Assembly (NCBI GenBank): GCA_035632955.1
Contig: DASQFU010000237.1
Coordinates: 1-11,911, forward strand
Source of the DNA: DASQFU01 sp035632955
GTDB lineage: Bacteria; Eisenbacteria; RBG-16-71-46
Length of the DNA: 11,911 nucleotides
Direction: 5' to 3'
Below, piece after piece: positions 5,696 to 11,911 of the stretch. Numbering within the stretch: the first letter of the stretch is position 1; each line of letters starts with the position of its first letter. The notes beneath the pieces are model-generated. The model saw nothing but the letters and a program-made list of their open reading frames with translations, was not told where the DNA came from and made no database searches. Position numbers and translations under genes: made by a program.

Positions 5696-8600
5696 TCAGC
5701 GGCGGGATCGCGACTGGACGCGCTCGAGCGCTTCGCGCGCAGCCGGAATCCAAGGCTCTCTCGCGATTGCCGCGCGGTAGTGCGCCGCGGCAACGTCGAT
5801 CTCCCCGCGGCGCTCGTGCAGCAAACCGGCGTGGAAATGGACGCTCGAGTCCTTGGGCCGAAGTTGCAGCGCGCGCCGGTAGGCGTCCACCGCTTCGTCG
5901 TCGCGGCGAAGCGCCGCCAGCGCATTCGCGAGATTGTGGTGCGCCTCGGCGTAACGCGGGTCTAGTCGCACGGCCTCGGCGAACTGGGCGCGCGCGCTCT
6001 CGAGGTCGCCGCGTTGCGCGAGCGCCGATCCGAGATTGTTGTGGGCTTCCGATCGTTCGGGCTCGAATCGCAGGGCGGTGCGATAGTGCGGCACCGCCTG
6101 ATCGATGCGGCCGAGCCCGTGCAGCAGATAGGCGGCCGCGAGATGGGTATGCGCGTCGGTCGAGTCGAGCGTCAGGGCGCCGGCGAGCCAATGCCAGGCT
6201 TCGTCGGGCCGGCCAGCCTCGCGCAGCGCTTCGCCGAGCCGGCGGCGGGCGGCGACGTGCCCCGGCGCCCGCGCCACGGCTTGCTCGAGGCTCGCGAGCG
6301 CCCGCGCGCCCTGACCCACGTCCTGCAGCGCGCGCGCGTTGCGTAACAGGACCTCGGCCTCCATGGCGCGCAGGTTGGCGCGTGCGACGGCCGCGATCGA
6401 ATCGCGCTCCGCCGGCGCCGGCGGGATCGGCAGGATCTCGCCGATCGGCGTGAGCGTGTTCTCGATCTCGCGCACGATCGCGGTCTCGTCCAGCGCTTCG
6501 CGGCCAGCGAGCGCATATTCCAGCTCGGGCTTCTCGTCGCGCGCGAGTTCCCCGCCGCCGGCCACCCGCGCCAAGTCGGCCGGCCCGAGCAGAAACCCGC
6601 CGAGCAGATTCTCCAGCACGTGGAGCGCGTAGCGCGGTCCGCCCCAATGCGAGTACGCGAGGTCGCTGCGGATCGATGGCTGGTTCGTGATCCGCGCGAG
6701 GCCGGCCGGGACGATCCGAATCGGCCCTTCCCGCCGGCCCACGAGCAACAGCTCGGAGGTGTTGTACCAGAGCACGCTGCTCGGGAACACATCGAGGAAA
6801 CTGCGGACGATGGTATGAAACTCGGCCGCGCGCAGCGGCGCGATCGGCACGAACTGGCTCAGCAGCCCGCCCGGAGCGAGTCGTTCCCGAGCTTGCCGGT
6901 AGAAGTCGACGGTGTAGAACGACGCCAATCCGGGCCGCACGATCTGGCCGACCTCGACCGAGATCAGATCGTAGCGAGCGTCGGCATGTGCGAGATAGTT
7001 GCGCCCGTCCTCGATCCAGCAGCGCGTGCGCGAATCCCGGAGCCACGCGGAGTCGAAATGCCGCGGCACCAGATCGAGCAGCGCTCCCTCGACGTCGACG
7101 CAGTCGAGTCGCTCGAGATCGTACATCAGGAAACGCGACGCGGTGAGGCCGGTGCCGATCCCGACGACGAGCACGCGGCGCGGTCGTTCGTGCATCAGCA
7201 TCGGCACGTGCGCGGCCAGGATCTGGTGGGTCTTGCGATTCTCGCCCTGCCACCAGCGATCGATCTCGAGCGCCAGCGCGTCGTCCTTGCGCACGACCGC
7301 AACGTGTGACGCGCGCCCCTCGCGATAGTCCACGAGGGTTTCGGCGGGCGCGAGCAGGTCGGCCGGGAGTCGCGTGCGGCTTGCGAACGGAATCACGAGC
7401 CATGCCACGACGCTCACGATCGCGAGCGCCGCGCGCATCCTGCGCGCTCCCGGCTCCAGGCCGATCGCCGCGATCCCCGCGAGGAGGCCGAGACCCGTGA
7501 TCAACACGAATGCCCACTGGATCCCGAGCGCGGGCAAAACGGCGAAGCCGATCAGCAGACTGCCGGCGATGCCGCCCAAGGTGTTGAGCGCCGCCAGCGC
7601 GCCGGCGGCGCCACCCACCTGTCCCGGGCGATCGGCGACCATGCGCACCGCAATCGGCAGCAACGCGCCCGAAAGGGTGGCCGGAATCAGCAGCAGGAGC
7701 GCGAGCACGCCGAGCGATTCCGGCCCGCCGGAGGTCGGGGCCAGCGCGCGCCACGCGCGGGCCGGCATCAGCGCGAGCCCGAGCACCACGAGCGCGCCGA
7801 GGATCTGGGCGCCGCCGAACAGGGCGGCGCGCCGGCGGATGCGATCTGCGACCGTCGCGGCGAGCACGCTGCCGAGCACGATGCCGGTGAGAATCAAGCC
7901 GAGCGTCAGCGTGTAGGTATGGACCGTGTTGTGGAAGAGCAGCGAGAGGAACCGCGTCCACAGCACTTCGTTGCCGAGCGCGACGAATCCGGTGGCAAAG
8001 AACAACGTGCCGACCACGATCGCCCCGCGGGAAAGTGGTTCGCGATCTCGGGACGATGGAAGGGGATCCGGAATCGAGGCCGGAGCCGGAATCGTTTCGC
8101 TTGGGCCTGCGCTTACCAGGAAGACCACCGCCGCCAGGATGAGATTCAGAATCCCGCCGAGCCGCAGGGTGTGATCGAGACCGACGGCCGGAATCAGGAC
8201 GAAGCCGCACAGCACGCATCCCACGGCGGCGCCGAATGTGTTCCAACCGTAGAGCATGCCGACGGTCCATCCGATCGACTCGCTCCGGCGCGCGAACCGC
8301 TGACAGAACAGCGGCAGTGTGCCGCCCATTAGAAAGGCGGGCGGAAGGACGATCAGCGCGACCACGACGAAGCGCACGAGCGTGAGGAGCGCAGGCCGCT
8401 CGAGCAGCGTGGGGTAGAACGAGCCGTAGACGCGTTCGGCGAGCGTGAACGCGAAGGGGCTCGCGAGGGCCAGGACGCCGACACCGGCTTCGAGCCACGC
8501 ATACGCCCGCAGCGGTCGATGGATTCGCGCGGACCAGCGCCCGAACGCCGCACTGCCGAGGGCGAGGCCCAGGAAGAACGCCGCCACCACCGTGCTCACG

Positions 8601-8821
8601 GCTAGGGTCGTGGCCCCGAACACCAGGCTCGCCTTCCGGATCCAGATGATCTCGTCGACCAGCCCGAGCGCTCCGGAAACCCCGAACGCCGCCAGCGCCA
8701 CGCGCGCTCCCGCCCCCAGGGCGCTCCGCGGTGCGTCTCCCGCGAGACCTGTATTGGCTGTGTTCCGTGGCGTGGGGTCGGATCGGCGGTGCTCGGAGCG
8801 TTCGGGGGCCGGGTGGCGCAT
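5696..8821 (-). CDS. polytopic membrane protein with spermidine-synthase-like domain and C-terminal TPRs
   Basis: The protein has 1041 residues. Residues 40-240 and 266-480 each hold about six or seven hydrophobic helices, in the style of the fused MFS/spermidine synthase family. Residues 495-700 form a Rossmann domain like aminopropyltransferases: VVGIGTG (552-558), acidic D576 in CVDVE, EDGRNYL (604-610), and TVDFYRQARERLAPGGLLSQ (637-656). The catalytic Asp of true spermidine synthases, expected after YDLI (617-620), is E623, so polyamine synthesis is doubtful. From about 822 to 1025 run five or six TPRs, clearest at 889-1025 (for example AHNNLGSALAQRGDLESARA, 926-945), probably in the cytoplasm. 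The ATG at 8821 is chosen because the frame farther upstream (to 9154) runs into the divergent gene and has no conserved look. No Shine-Dalgarno is present, but CATACT lies eight bases upstream. The true reaction is unknown. Confidence 0.87.
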   Translation of the reverse strand: MRHPAPERSEHRRSDPTPRNTANTGLAGDAPRSALGAGARVALAAFGVSGALGLVDEIIWIRKASLVFGATTLAVSTVVAAFFLGLALGSAAFGRWSARIHRPLRAYAWLEAGVGVLALASPFAFTLAERVYGSFYPTLLERPALLTLVRFVVVALIVLPPAFLMGGTLPLFCQRFARRSESIGWTVGMLYGWNTFGAAVGCVLCGFVLIPAVGLDHTLRLGGILNLILAAVVFLVSAGPSETIPAPASIPDPLPSSRDREPLSRGAIVVGTLFFATGFVALGNEVLWTRFLSLLFHNTVHTYTLTLGLILTGIVLGSVLAATVADRIRRRAALFGGAQILGALVVLGLALMPARAWRALAPTSGGPESLGVLALLLLIPATLSGALLPIAVRMVADRPGQVGGAAGALAALNTLGGIAGSLLIGFAVLPALGIQWAFVLITGLGLLAGIAAIGLEPGARRMRAALAIVSVVAWLVIPFASRTRLPADLLAPAETLVDYREGRASHVAVVRKDDALALEIDRWWQGENRKTHQILAAHVPMLMHERPRRVLVVGIGTGLTASRFLMYDLERLDCVDVEGALLDLVPRHFDSAWLRDSRTRCWIEDGRNYLAHADARYDLISVEVGQIVRPGLASFYTVDFYRQARERLAPGGLLSQFVPIAPLRAAEFHTIVRSFLDVFPSSVLWYNTSELLLVGRREGPIRIVPAGLARITNQPSIRSDLAYSHWGGPRYALHVLENLLGGFLLGPADLARVAGGGELARDEKPELEYALAGREALDETAIVREIENTLTPIGEILPIPPAPAERDSIAAVARANLRAMEAEVLLRNARALQDVGQGARALASLEQAVARAPGHVAARRRLGEALREAGRPDEAWHWLAGALTLDSTDAHTHLAAAYLLHGLGRIDQAVPHYRTALRFEPERSEAHNNLGSALAQRGDLESARAQFAEAVRLDPRYAEAHHNLANALAALRRDDEAVDAYRRALQLRPKDSSVHFHAGLLHERRGEIDVAAAHYRAAIAREPWIPAAREALERVQSRSRR

Positions 8822-8829
8822 CGCCGCCG

Positions 8830-8835
8830 AGTATG
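8830..8835 (-). promoter_or_regulatory. candidate -10 of the spermidine-synthase-like gene
   Basis: The minus strand reads CATACT, exactly eight bases before the ATG at 8819-8821. TGGACG (four of six matches to TTGACA) lies 17 bases further upstream. The same CATACT at the same distance precedes the symporter start. A leaderless transcript is implied. Confidence 0.4.
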
Positions 8836-8873
8836 CGGGCGGGAAAGACGACCGTCCAACCGCGGCCGGTCGA

Positions 8874-8916
8874 GTTTGATGTCGCTGTACACTTCGGCAG
8901 TGGAGCGTCATCAAAC
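8874..8916. repeat. large imperfect palindrome between divergent promoters
   Basis: The left arm GTTTGATGTCGCT (8874-8886) pairs with the right arm AGCGTCATCAAAC (8904-8916), 12 of 13 bases. Inside the 17-base spacer a further CACT/AGTG stem (8890-8893 with 8899-8902) closes a TCGGC loop. The whole 43-base structure lies between the leftward gene (start 8821) and the cupredoxin promoter (about 8971). It could be an operator pair, a cruciform or a transcribed RNA hairpin. No second copy is in this window. Confidence 0.55.
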
Positions 8917-8970
8917 AGCGCGAGGCCGCGTTGCGCGACCTGAGATGTGGAAACGCTCCGCGCCGCGCTC

Positions 8971-8976
8971 TAGACT
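8971..8976 (+). promoter_or_regulatory. candidate -10 of the cupredoxin gene
   Basis: TAGACT (8971-8976) is preceded 17 bases upstream by TGGAAA (8948-8953), four of six matches to TTGACA. Transcription would start near 8983, leaving a leader of about 50 bases that ends in the ribosome site GGAGGT (9024-9029). Confidence 0.35.
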
Positions 8977-9035
8977 CTATGGGCTCGCGGCCGCGCGCAA
9001 ACACGGTGAAACATCCAGATCTCGGAGGTAGCGTG

Positions 9036-9887
9036 ATGGGCTCCCGTTTCGGACGCCGCGGAAGTCTCGTGCTGGCGGCCGCGGTCGCGGTCGCGTCGTT
9101 GCTCGCTGTGACCGCCAACCGGCTGACCGTGGAGCCGGCGCGCGCCGAGCGCACGGGCAGCGGTCCGCACGCAGGCCACGATCACCCAATGACCGACGAG
9201 CAGATGCGGCAGCAAGTCATCGACTGGATGGCCACGCATCCGCGCCGCGGCTCTCCGGTTCGGCCGGAGGGAACGCCCGCCGCCACGTTCACGGCGAGTG
9301 GGTTCACATTCGACGCCGATGGGTCGGGCGCGACCCCGGTGGACACGGTCGTGATCGATGCTGGCGAGAGCGTTCTTTGGACGTGGGTCGACGGCTTCCA
9401 CACCGTCACGAACGGCACGGGCTCGGTCGATCCCAACGCCGGCCAGCTGTTCAACGCCGACCTGTCCGACTTGAGTCCCAGCTTCGAGTTCGTCTTCACG
9501 AACGCCGGAACGTTTCCGTTCTTCTGCGGTCCGCACGAGGGCTTCAACATGAAGGGCGCGGTGGTCGTGCAGAGCACGACCGGCGTGACGCCGCTCCCGA
9601 GCGCGGTCGCACAGATCGGCTTCACGGCCCATCCGGCGCCGAACCCGACGGCGGCCGGCGTGCGCTTCCGCTTCGCGCTCGGCGAATCGGGACGGACGCG
9701 CCTCGTGGTGTTCGATGCGCGCGGCCGCAGGGTCGCCACGATCGTCGACGACCATCTCGCGGCGGGTTCCTATGCCGGACGGTGGGACGGTCGAGGCACG
9801 GGTGGACCGGTGGGGTCGGGGATCTACTTCCTGCGCTTGAGCGGTCCCGGCATCCGCGAGAGCCAGCGAGTCACCGTGGCCCGTTGA
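9036..9887 (+). CDS. secreted plastocyanin-like cupredoxin with FlgD/Ig-like C-terminal domain
   Basis: This is a 283-residue protein. Residues 1-37 are a signal peptide with a likely cut after ARA. A His-rich stretch follows (HAGHDHPM, 45-52), which could bind metal. The cupredoxin domain spans about 82-180. Type 1 copper ligands are in place: H122 (GFHTVT) and C164, H167 and M172 in FFCGPHEGFNMKG (162-174). Residues 196-283 form a FlgD/Ig-like domain of the sorting-domain type: APNPTAAGVRFRFAL (201-215), VVFDARGRRVATI (224-236), GRWDGRGTGGPVGSGIYFLRL (248-268). Such tails end many exported proteins of FCB-related bacteria. The likely role is extracellular electron transfer or copper binding at the surface. 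The ATG at 9036 has GGAGGT six bases upstream; the frame's earlier start at 8931 lacks support. The stop abuts the opposing symporter stop. Confidence 0.9.
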   Translation: MGSRFGRRGSLVLAAAVAVASLLAVTANRLTVEPARAERTGSGPHAGHDHPMTDEQMRQQVIDWMATHPRRGSPVRPEGTPAATFTASGFTFDADGSGATPVDTVVIDAGESVLWTWVDGFHTVTNGTGSVDPNAGQLFNADLSDLSPSFEFVFTNAGTFPFFCGPHEGFNMKGAVVVQSTTGVTPLPSAVAQIGFTAHPAPNPTAAGVRFRFALGESGRTRLVVFDARGRRVATIVDDHLAAGSYAGRWDGRGTGGPVGSGIYFLRLSGPGIRESQRVTVAR

Positions 9888-11132
9888 TCAGGCGTCGGGC
9901 TCGCCTCGCGCCACGACGACCGCGGCCGCCAGATCGCCGGTGACGTTGAGCGTCGTCCGGCACATGTCGAGGAAGCGGTCCACGCCGAGGATCATCCCGA
10001 TGCCCTCGGCCGGGATCCCGACCATGCCGAGGATCATGACGACGACCGGGATCGATCCGGCCGGCACTCCGGCGGTGCCGACGCCGCCGAGAATACAGAT
10101 CGTCACGACCATGAGCTGCTGGCTCAAGCTCAGGTCGATGCCGTAGAACTGGGCCAGGAACAGGACGGTCACGCCTTCGAACAACGCGGTGCCGTTCTGA
10201 TTGGCGGTCGAGCCGAGCGTGAGGACGAAGCGGCTGACGTGCGGAGGCAGGGCGAGCTGGCGCTCGGCGACCATCAGCGACGTCGGCAAGGTGGCGTTGC
10301 TCGACGCGGTGGAGAACGCGGTCAGCATCGCCGTGCGGATGCCGCGGAAGAAACGCACAGGACTCATGCCCCCGAGCCAGCCGACCACGATCGAGTAGAC
10401 GACGAACTGGTGGATCGCGAGACCCAGGAGCACGACTAGAACGTAGGCGCCGAGCTGTGCCAGAACGCCGACGCCGAGCCGTGCAGTCAGGCTGAAGAGC
10501 AGACACGCGACGCCGATCGGCGCTGCTTCGAGCACCAGCCCCAGCAAGCGCATGACGACGTCGTACAAGCCTTGGAGTGCTTCTTCGAGCCGGCGAGCCG
10601 CCTCGGAGCGGGTGATCGCGAGCCCGATGCCGAGAAACAACGCGAACACCATGACCGCCAGCATGTCGCCGTCGGCCATGGCTCGGATCGGGTTGTTGGG
10701 GATCAGCCCGACCAGGAAGTCGACGCCGGTCGTGCCGGCCGCCGGCGCTGCGGGAATCGGCACGCCCCTCGGCAGGCGCTGCGCGAGGTCGGGATCGAGC
10801 CCCTGGCCGGGCTTGAACAGGTTGACGAGCCCAATGCCGATCAGCACGGCGATGCTGGAGACGACAATGGTATAGAGGAGGGTCTTCAGCCCGATCCGGC
10901 CCAGCCGTCGAAGATCGCCGAGACCCGAGACGCCGAGTGCCAGCGCCGAAACGATCAGCGGCACGACCAGCATGAACAGCAGGCGCAGGAAGATCTTCCC
11001 CGCCGGCTCCGTGACGTTTCGCACGACGCGCTCGAGCGCAGGAGCGTCGCCCCACAAGTGGTGCGCGGCCACTCCGGCGACCAGACCGGCGATCAGGCCG
11101 AGCAACATGCGGGTCGCGAGCGCCGGGCGCAT
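9888..11132 (-). CDS. dicarboxylate/amino acid:cation symporter (glutamate transporter family)
   Basis: This 414-residue inner-membrane protein has the fold of the DAACS (GltP/GltPh) family. Visible hallmarks are IFLRLLFMLVVPLIVSALAL (47-66); the serine-rich hairpin HP1, AFSTASSNATLPTSL (272-286); TM7, LGSTANQNGTALFEG (306-320); hairpin HP2, GGVGTAGVPAGS (349-360); and TM8, DRFLDMCRTTLNVTGD (385-400). D389, R392, T393 and N396 match the GltPh substrate-site residues D394, R397, T398 and N401, which favours an acidic amino acid or dicarboxylate. The usual NMDGT motif in TM7 is NQNGT here (311-315), so the Asp of one sodium site is Asn. The start at 11132 is chosen because CATACT lies eight bases upstream; the earlier in-frame GTG at 11165 would add 11 polar residues. 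No Shine-Dalgarno is visible. It diverges from the DJ-1/PfpI gene. Confidence 0.93.
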   Translation of the reverse strand: MRPALATRMLLGLIAGLVAGVAAHHLWGDAPALERVVRNVTEPAGKIFLRLLFMLVVPLIVSALALGVSGLGDLRRLGRIGLKTLLYTIVVSSIAVLIGIGLVNLFKPGQGLDPDLAQRLPRGVPIPAAPAAGTTGVDFLVGLIPNNPIRAMADGDMLAVMVFALFLGIGLAITRSEAARRLEEALQGLYDVVMRLLGLVLEAAPIGVACLLFSLTARLGVGVLAQLGAYVLVVLLGLAIHQFVVYSIVVGWLGGMSPVRFFRGIRTAMLTAFSTASSNATLPTSLMVAERQLALPPHVSRFVLTLGSTANQNGTALFEGVTVLFLAQFYGIDLSLSQQLMVVTICILGGVGTAGVPAGSIPVVVMILGMVGIPAEGIGMILGVDRFLDMCRTTLNVTGDLAAAVVVARGEPDA

Positions 11133-11140
11133 GGCGCGGC

Positions 11141-11146
11141 AGTATG
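11141..11146 (-). promoter_or_regulatory. candidate -10 of the symporter gene
   Basis: The minus strand reads CATACT here, exactly eight bases before the ATG at 11130-11132. TTGCGT lies 17 bases further upstream but matches the -35 consensus at only three positions. The element and its spacing equal those upstream of the gene starting at 8821. Confidence 0.4.
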
Positions 11147-11177
11147 GGGACCGGCCCGAGGTCACGCAACGCGACGG

Positions 11178-11222
11178 GAATCAGGATTCGTGGTTGACGG
11201 CGCGCATGCCTCCGCTCACAGT
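11178..11222 (+). promoter_or_regulatory. candidate promoter and operator dyad of the DJ-1/PfpI gene
   Basis: TTGACG (11194-11199) and CACAGT (11217-11222) are 17 bases apart; the -10 is weak. Just upstream lies the dyad GAATC-AG-GATTC (11178-11189), placed to act as an operator for this promoter or for the divergent symporter promoter. Both roles are inference. Confidence 0.35.
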
Positions 11223-11254
11223 TCCGGCCGACCTGAAACCTGAGGAGGCTTGGC

Positions 11255-11788
11255 ATGCCGCCGAATGACGTTCGCCGAGTGCTCGTGCTAGTCGAGCACG
11301 GCTACGAGGACCTGGAGCTCTGGTATCCGAAGATCCGGCTCGAGGAGGAAGGCATGCAGGTGATCGTCGCCGGACCCGAGCGCATTCGCTATGCGGGCAA
11401 GCACGGCTACCCCTGCACTCCAGACCGCGAGCTGAGTGAGGTGCGGGCCGCGGACTTCCACGGCCTCGTCATTCCGGGCGGATGGGCGCCCGACAAGCTC
11501 CGGCGCCTCCCCGTGGTTCTGGATCTGGTGAAGGAGTTCGACCGCGCAGCGAAACCGATCGGAATGATCTGTCACGCCGGCTGGGTGCCGATCAGCGCCA
11601 GAATCCTGCGTGGCCGCAGGGTTACCGGGGTCTCGGCGATTCGTGACGACCTGGAGAACGCAGGGGCGACGTTCGTGGACCAGAGCGTGGTCGTGGACGG
11701 AAATCTGGTCTCGAGCCGAACGCCGGCTGACCTGCCCGATTTCTGCCGAGCGCTGATCGCGGTCTTCTCCGCACGCGTCCCCGCGTGA
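11255..11788 (+). CDS. DJ-1/PfpI-family protein
   Basis: This is a 177-residue protein, typical length for the family, with no signal peptide. The fold is evident from RRVLVLVEHGYEDLELWYP (7-25), LVIPGGWAPDKLR (71-83) and PIGMICHAGWVPISA (101-115). The catalytic Cys is C106, next to H107, and E18 in GYEDLE matches the Glu that polarises the Cys. The nucleophile elbow reads CHAGW where PfpI and YhbO have CHGP plus an aromatic residue. Family members are reported as proteases, chaperones or deglycases acting on glyoxal-damaged molecules; a stress or repair role is plausible but not shown here. The ATG at 11255 follows GAGGAGG (11242-11248) with six bases between. It is a single gene, divergent from the symporter. 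Confidence 0.9.
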   Translation: MPPNDVRRVLVLVEHGYEDLELWYPKIRLEEEGMQVIVAGPERIRYAGKHGYPCTPDRELSEVRAADFHGLVIPGGWAPDKLRRLPVVLDLVKEFDRAAKPIGMICHAGWVPISARILRGRRVTGVSAIRDDLENAGATFVDQSVVVDGNLVSSRTPADLPDFCRALIAVFSARVPA

Positions 11789-11866
11789 CGGAGGACGCTC
11801 GGCGACGCGGGCGCCCGTGCGGCATGACCCCGCGAACACGTCGTGCAGAAACCCCGGGTCCTGCGC

Positions 11867-11872
11867 TAGACT
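11867..11872 (+). promoter_or_regulatory. promoter-like -10 near the right edge
   Basis: TAGACT follows GCGC, as in the element upstream of the cupredoxin (GCGCTC TAGACT). The bases after it, TTCGCCGCCC, resemble those after the -10 elements of the methyltransferase and metallopeptidase genes. No start codon lies 8-10 bases downstream, so any gene it drives has a leader and begins at or beyond the window end. I see no other gene in 11789-11911. Confidence 0.25.
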
Positions 11873-11911
11873 TTCGCCGCCCGAGCCGCGAGGGAACGAC
11901 CCGCTCGTGCC

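Noticed and set aside
5628..8498. 956-codon open frame on the minus strand overlapping the spermidine-synthase fusion
   Set aside because: It is an Arg/Ala/Pro-rich frame-shifted shadow of the real gene, as expected in GC-rich DNA; no domain or ribosome site.
8874..8916. Integron attC site or lone CRISPR repeat
   Set aside because: The arms begin with GTTT and end with AAAC, the reverse of attC order, and the core does not fit GTTRRRY. There is no repeat array nearby.
9890..9906. AGGCG/CGCCT hairpin at the convergent junction
   Set aside because: A 5-bp stem inside the symporter's coding end with no T run; not convincing as a terminator.

Overview
The window is a stretch of bacterial chromosome, roughly two-thirds GC by eye. 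It carries ten complete genes and one gene cut off at the left edge. Gaps between genes are short (none above about 260 bases), and I see no RNA genes, insertion sequences, CRISPR arrays or phage genes. The best clue to the host is the C-terminal FlgD/Ig-like, sorting-type domain on a secreted cupredoxin. Together with the CHRD protein and the membrane-bound spermidine-synthase/TPR fusion, it suggests an uncultured FCB-like lineage such as Candidatus Eisenbacteria. This placement is inference from protein style, not a database result.

Layout, left to right. A minus-strand gene start is cut by the left edge (1-48). Next come a class I SAM methyltransferase (-), a small secreted TPR protein (+) and a secreted YceI-family protein (-); the last two converge on a strong hairpin terminator. 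A divergent region with a perfect inverted repeat follows. Then there is a two-gene plus-strand operon: a predicted zinc metallopeptidase and an ATP-grasp ligase of the D-Ala-D-Ala ligase fold. A secreted CHRD-domain protein (+) with a structured leader ends at a strong terminator. Against it lies a long minus-strand gene for a polytopic membrane protein fused to a spermidine-synthase-like domain and TPR repeats. A divergent region with a large imperfect palindrome separates this gene from the cupredoxin (+). The cupredoxin ends base-to-base against a dicarboxylate/amino-acid:cation symporter (-). A DJ-1/PfpI-family gene (+) and a promoter-like site close the window.

Four genes encode exported proteins (TPR, YceI, CHRD, cupredoxin), so the region leans toward envelope and extracellular functions. 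The metallopeptidase/ATP-grasp pair is the most likely uncharacterised system: a ligase that could form an amide or peptide bond, made from one transcript with an enzyme that could cut one. Its substrate is unknown.

A second pattern concerns gene starts. Seven genes have a clear Shine-Dalgarno sequence. The other four (methyltransferase, metallopeptidase, spermidine-synthase fusion, symporter) have none, and each has a -10-like hexamer only 8 to 10 bases before the start codon, as expected for leaderless mRNAs.
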